Shown: positions 5,062 to 6,449 of the stretch, in pieces
Position numbering within the stretch: the stretch's first letter is position 1
How the letters are laid out: every line of letters starts with the position of its first letter
Source: Chloroflexota bacterium
GTDB taxonomy: Bacteria; Chloroflexota; Dehalococcoidia; Lucifugimonadales; UBA3495
Length of the DNA stretch: 6,449 nt
Assembly (NCBI GenBank): GCA_028874675.1
Contig: JAPPJA010000393.1
Span: 1 to 6,449 of the forward strand
Direction of reading: 5' to 3'
Program-made: the position numbers and the translations under genes
The notes under the pieces: generated by a model
Seen by the model: only the letters and a program-made list of their open reading frames with translations
Databases searched by the model: none
Told to the model about the DNA's origin: nothing

Positions 5062-5946
5062 TTATGGTCCTTTCGTCTTAAGAATTAGATGAATCAAGGT
5101 GAACAGGCGGTGAAAGAGATAATCAATATGCTCGGTCCTTTCGACTTTTTCTTGAGTCACCTCAGTGTGGCGGATTTGGTGGCTATTCCCAATTGAAGTC
5201 AATTCCAAGGCTTCCTTCTCCAGGCGTCCTCTGAACTTTGGGAATGCCGAACCTGCTGCATCGTCGAGGAGGGACGTAATCTGGTCTTTCTTGTCGGCCC
5301 CCTCTCCAGTGGTCTTAAGGCGTTCCCAAGCGTCCCATAGTTCGAGCAATGCCTCGCGCCGGATTTCTTCACGCGGATTCAGAAACTTACGGCGAGACGA
5401 TTCTAGGATGTGATCTAATTCCGACTCACCGGTCACGAACTGGACGGAAGTTAACTCCTGCCGCAAGACAGGAGGTGCAAGCCGCTCAATGGCTCCTTCG
5501 CCAGTAAGTGTGTATGCGAGCCCGTTGCGACTGAAGATTCGGTTGACTGCGTCAGAAAACTTCTGCTGGCCTTGGTCCCTATCGAAACCCAAATGAGAGT
5601 GTTGGAAAAAACTATGATATGAACCTGGTATTGGCTCTCCCACGTGGTGCCAGCAGAACTCCAGAAGGTCAAGGATTTCAATCGTTTGTGGCTGCCCATC
5701 CAAGGTGTAGCTGAATAAACTCTCCGGCAAATCGGGGATTTCTGCACGCATCACCGCTTCAAACGCTCGCCTATCCGTCCCTACTGGCCCAAATCCATCA
5801 GGACAGGTTTCTGGAAAGTCTATACCGAATGAACCATCATCGAATCTGGCCCCTATTAGCGCCGACAAGCCTGCCCATACCGGTTCCCCAATTTCGTCGG
5901 CAGTCCTTGGTCTTTCACCACGTTCCCTGTCGCTGAAATAGGTCAT
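5062..5946 (-). CDS. AbiJ/HEPN-like putative abortive-infection protein (294 aa)
   Basis: ATG at 5946 is preceded by AAGGA with 5 nt spacing, a good ribosome-binding site, so the start is convincing. The protein begins MTYFSDRERG and contains a mixed domain (about residues 1-160, including LDLLEFCWHHVGEP near 93-105). An alpha-helical C-terminal domain follows (about 175-294) with the conserved-looking stretch IGNSHQIRHTE at 252-262 and a terminal helix DYLFHRLFTLIHLIL. This layout resembles AbiJ-type abortive-infection proteins, whose C-terminal HEPN-like helices carry a polar (R/N)-x(4-6)-H motif used for RNA cleavage; here N254 and H260 would be the candidates. Function as a toxic RNase is inference. 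The gene sits 42 bp after the methyltransferase and 43 bp before the RelE-helicase gene, suggesting one transcript. Its base composition is markedly lower in GC than both neighbours. Without a profile search a plain hypothetical protein remains possible. Confidence 0.6.
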   Translation of the reverse strand: MTYFSDRERGERPRTADEIGEPVWAGLSALIGARFDDGSFGIDFPETCPDGFGPVGTDRRAFEAVMRAEIPDLPESLFSYTLDGQPQTIEILDLLEFCWHHVGEPIPGSYHSFFQHSHLGFDRDQGQQKFSDAVNRIFSRNGLAYTLTGEGAIERLAPPVLRQELTSVQFVTGESELDHILESSRRKFLNPREEIRREALLELWDAWERLKTTGEGADKKDQITSLLDDAAGSAFPKFRGRLEKEALELTSIGNSHQIRHTEVTQEKVERTEHIDYLFHRLFTLIHLILKTKGP

Positions 5947-5988
5947 GTCTTTCCTTACCAGAATCGCGGTCTTTGCCCCTATTCGTTG

Positions 5989-6449
5989 TTATCCCACCCT
6001 AAACACCTTCATAACCTCGTCCCCCAGGTGGTTGATGACCTTCACGGCGATGCGTCCCGACTCCGGGCGGGGGAAGGGGCGGGAGGTGGCGCTGTGGAGG
6101 GTGGCCCAGGCGTCCTCGTCGATTTCGGCTTTGAGGGTGGTTTTTAGGGACTTGTAGGGGTCGCCGGCGCCCAGGAAGTAGGCATGGCGGACGAAGAAGC
6201 TCTCTTGGTTATAGTCGGTGTCGATGAACCAGCAGGCGATGCCCTCCGGCCCGTCGCTGCGTACCTCGCCGGTGTTGGGGTGGAAGACGTCCACGCCGTT
6301 CACCCGCACCTGGATTTGACCGTCTTCGGCGTCCTGCACGTCGATGTCGGGCTCGCCAAAGATGACGAACAGGTTGCCGTTGCCGGTGTTCTTCAGCTCC
6401 CCGGCCATGTGGAGGTCGGCGTTCATGCGGGCCTTGAGCACCGGGATAC
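5989..6449 (-). CDS. C-terminal part of adenine-specific DNA methyltransferase (type III Mod / COG2189-like), cut by window edge
   Basis: Only the last ~152 residues lie in the window; the frame is open to the right edge, so the catalytic region (AdoMet-binding and DPPY-type motifs) is outside. The visible part has segments I recognise from the C-termini of site-specific DNA-methyltransferases of the type III Mod group: GNLFVIFGEPDID, then a block around ACWFIDTDYNQESFFVRHAY, then a closing stretch ending AVKVINHLGDEVMKVFRV. Such enzymes methylate adenine at a specific site and protect host DNA from a partner nuclease/helicase (Res). No Res gene is visible here; it could lie upstream, outside the window. 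The gene is first in a minus-strand run, 42 bp ahead of the AbiJ-like gene. A GTG at 6441 lies in frame but is surely internal. The family call rests on remembered sequence similarity, not on catalytic motifs, which cannot be seen. Confidence 0.75.
   Translation of the reverse strand, partial: IPVLKARMNADLHMAGELKNTGNGNLFVIFGEPDIDVQDAEDGQIQVRVNGVDVFHPNTGEVRSDGPEGIACWFIDTDYNQESFFVRHAYFLGAGDPYKSLKTTLKAEIDEDAWATLHSATSRPFPRPESGRIAVKVINHLGDEVMKVFRVG

Noticed and set aside
1..6449. CRISPR array, tRNA, rRNA or transposase
   Set aside because: No regularly spaced direct repeats, no cloverleaf-like segment and no transposase motifs were seen on either strand.

Overview
The window looks like an accessory region of a GC-rich bacterial chromosome or contig. 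The protein style (Arg/Ala-rich small proteins, a replication-relaxation-like protein, defence genes) is compatible with a Chloroflexota (Dehalococcoidia-like) or actinobacterial genome. This is an impression, not a proof. Nearly all genes lie on the minus strand, and no rRNA, tRNA, CRISPR array or transposase is visible.

Right half (about 2949-6449, minus strand): a compact defence-type operon read right to left. It holds the C-terminal end of an adenine-specific DNA methyltransferase of the type III Mod (COG2189-like) group, cut by the window edge. A 294-aa AbiJ/HEPN-like protein follows after 42 bp. A 689-aa protein follows after a further 43 bp; it fuses an N-terminal RelE/ParE-superfamily toxin-fold domain to a complete UvrD/Rep-type SF1 helicase. 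The middle gene is clearly more AT-rich than its neighbours. A perfect 14-bp palindrome sits between the ribosome-binding site and the start codon of the fusion gene.

Middle (about 2120-2909, plus strand): one gene encoding a small coiled-coil protein, convergent with the defence operon. Its 3' end appears to be shifted by one base, and restoring the frame extends it to 2883, just before a possible terminator.

Left half (1-2050, minus strand): a likely mobile-element module of two small basic proteins (36 and 70 aa, both with good ribosome-binding sites), then a helix-turn-helix segment. A one-base frameshift appears to break that segment from a long winged-helix protein resembling the replication-relaxation family, which runs off the left edge. 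These genes probably precede transfer or replication genes outside the window.

The most unusual signal is structural. The start regions of four minus-strand genes are each embedded in an inverted repeat that covers the Shine-Dalgarno sequence, the start codon, or the spacer between them. Two further palindromes or hairpins lie in the gaps. Together with the methyltransferase, AbiJ-like and RelE-helicase genes, this suggests a defence cassette next to or inside an integrative element with translation-level control.
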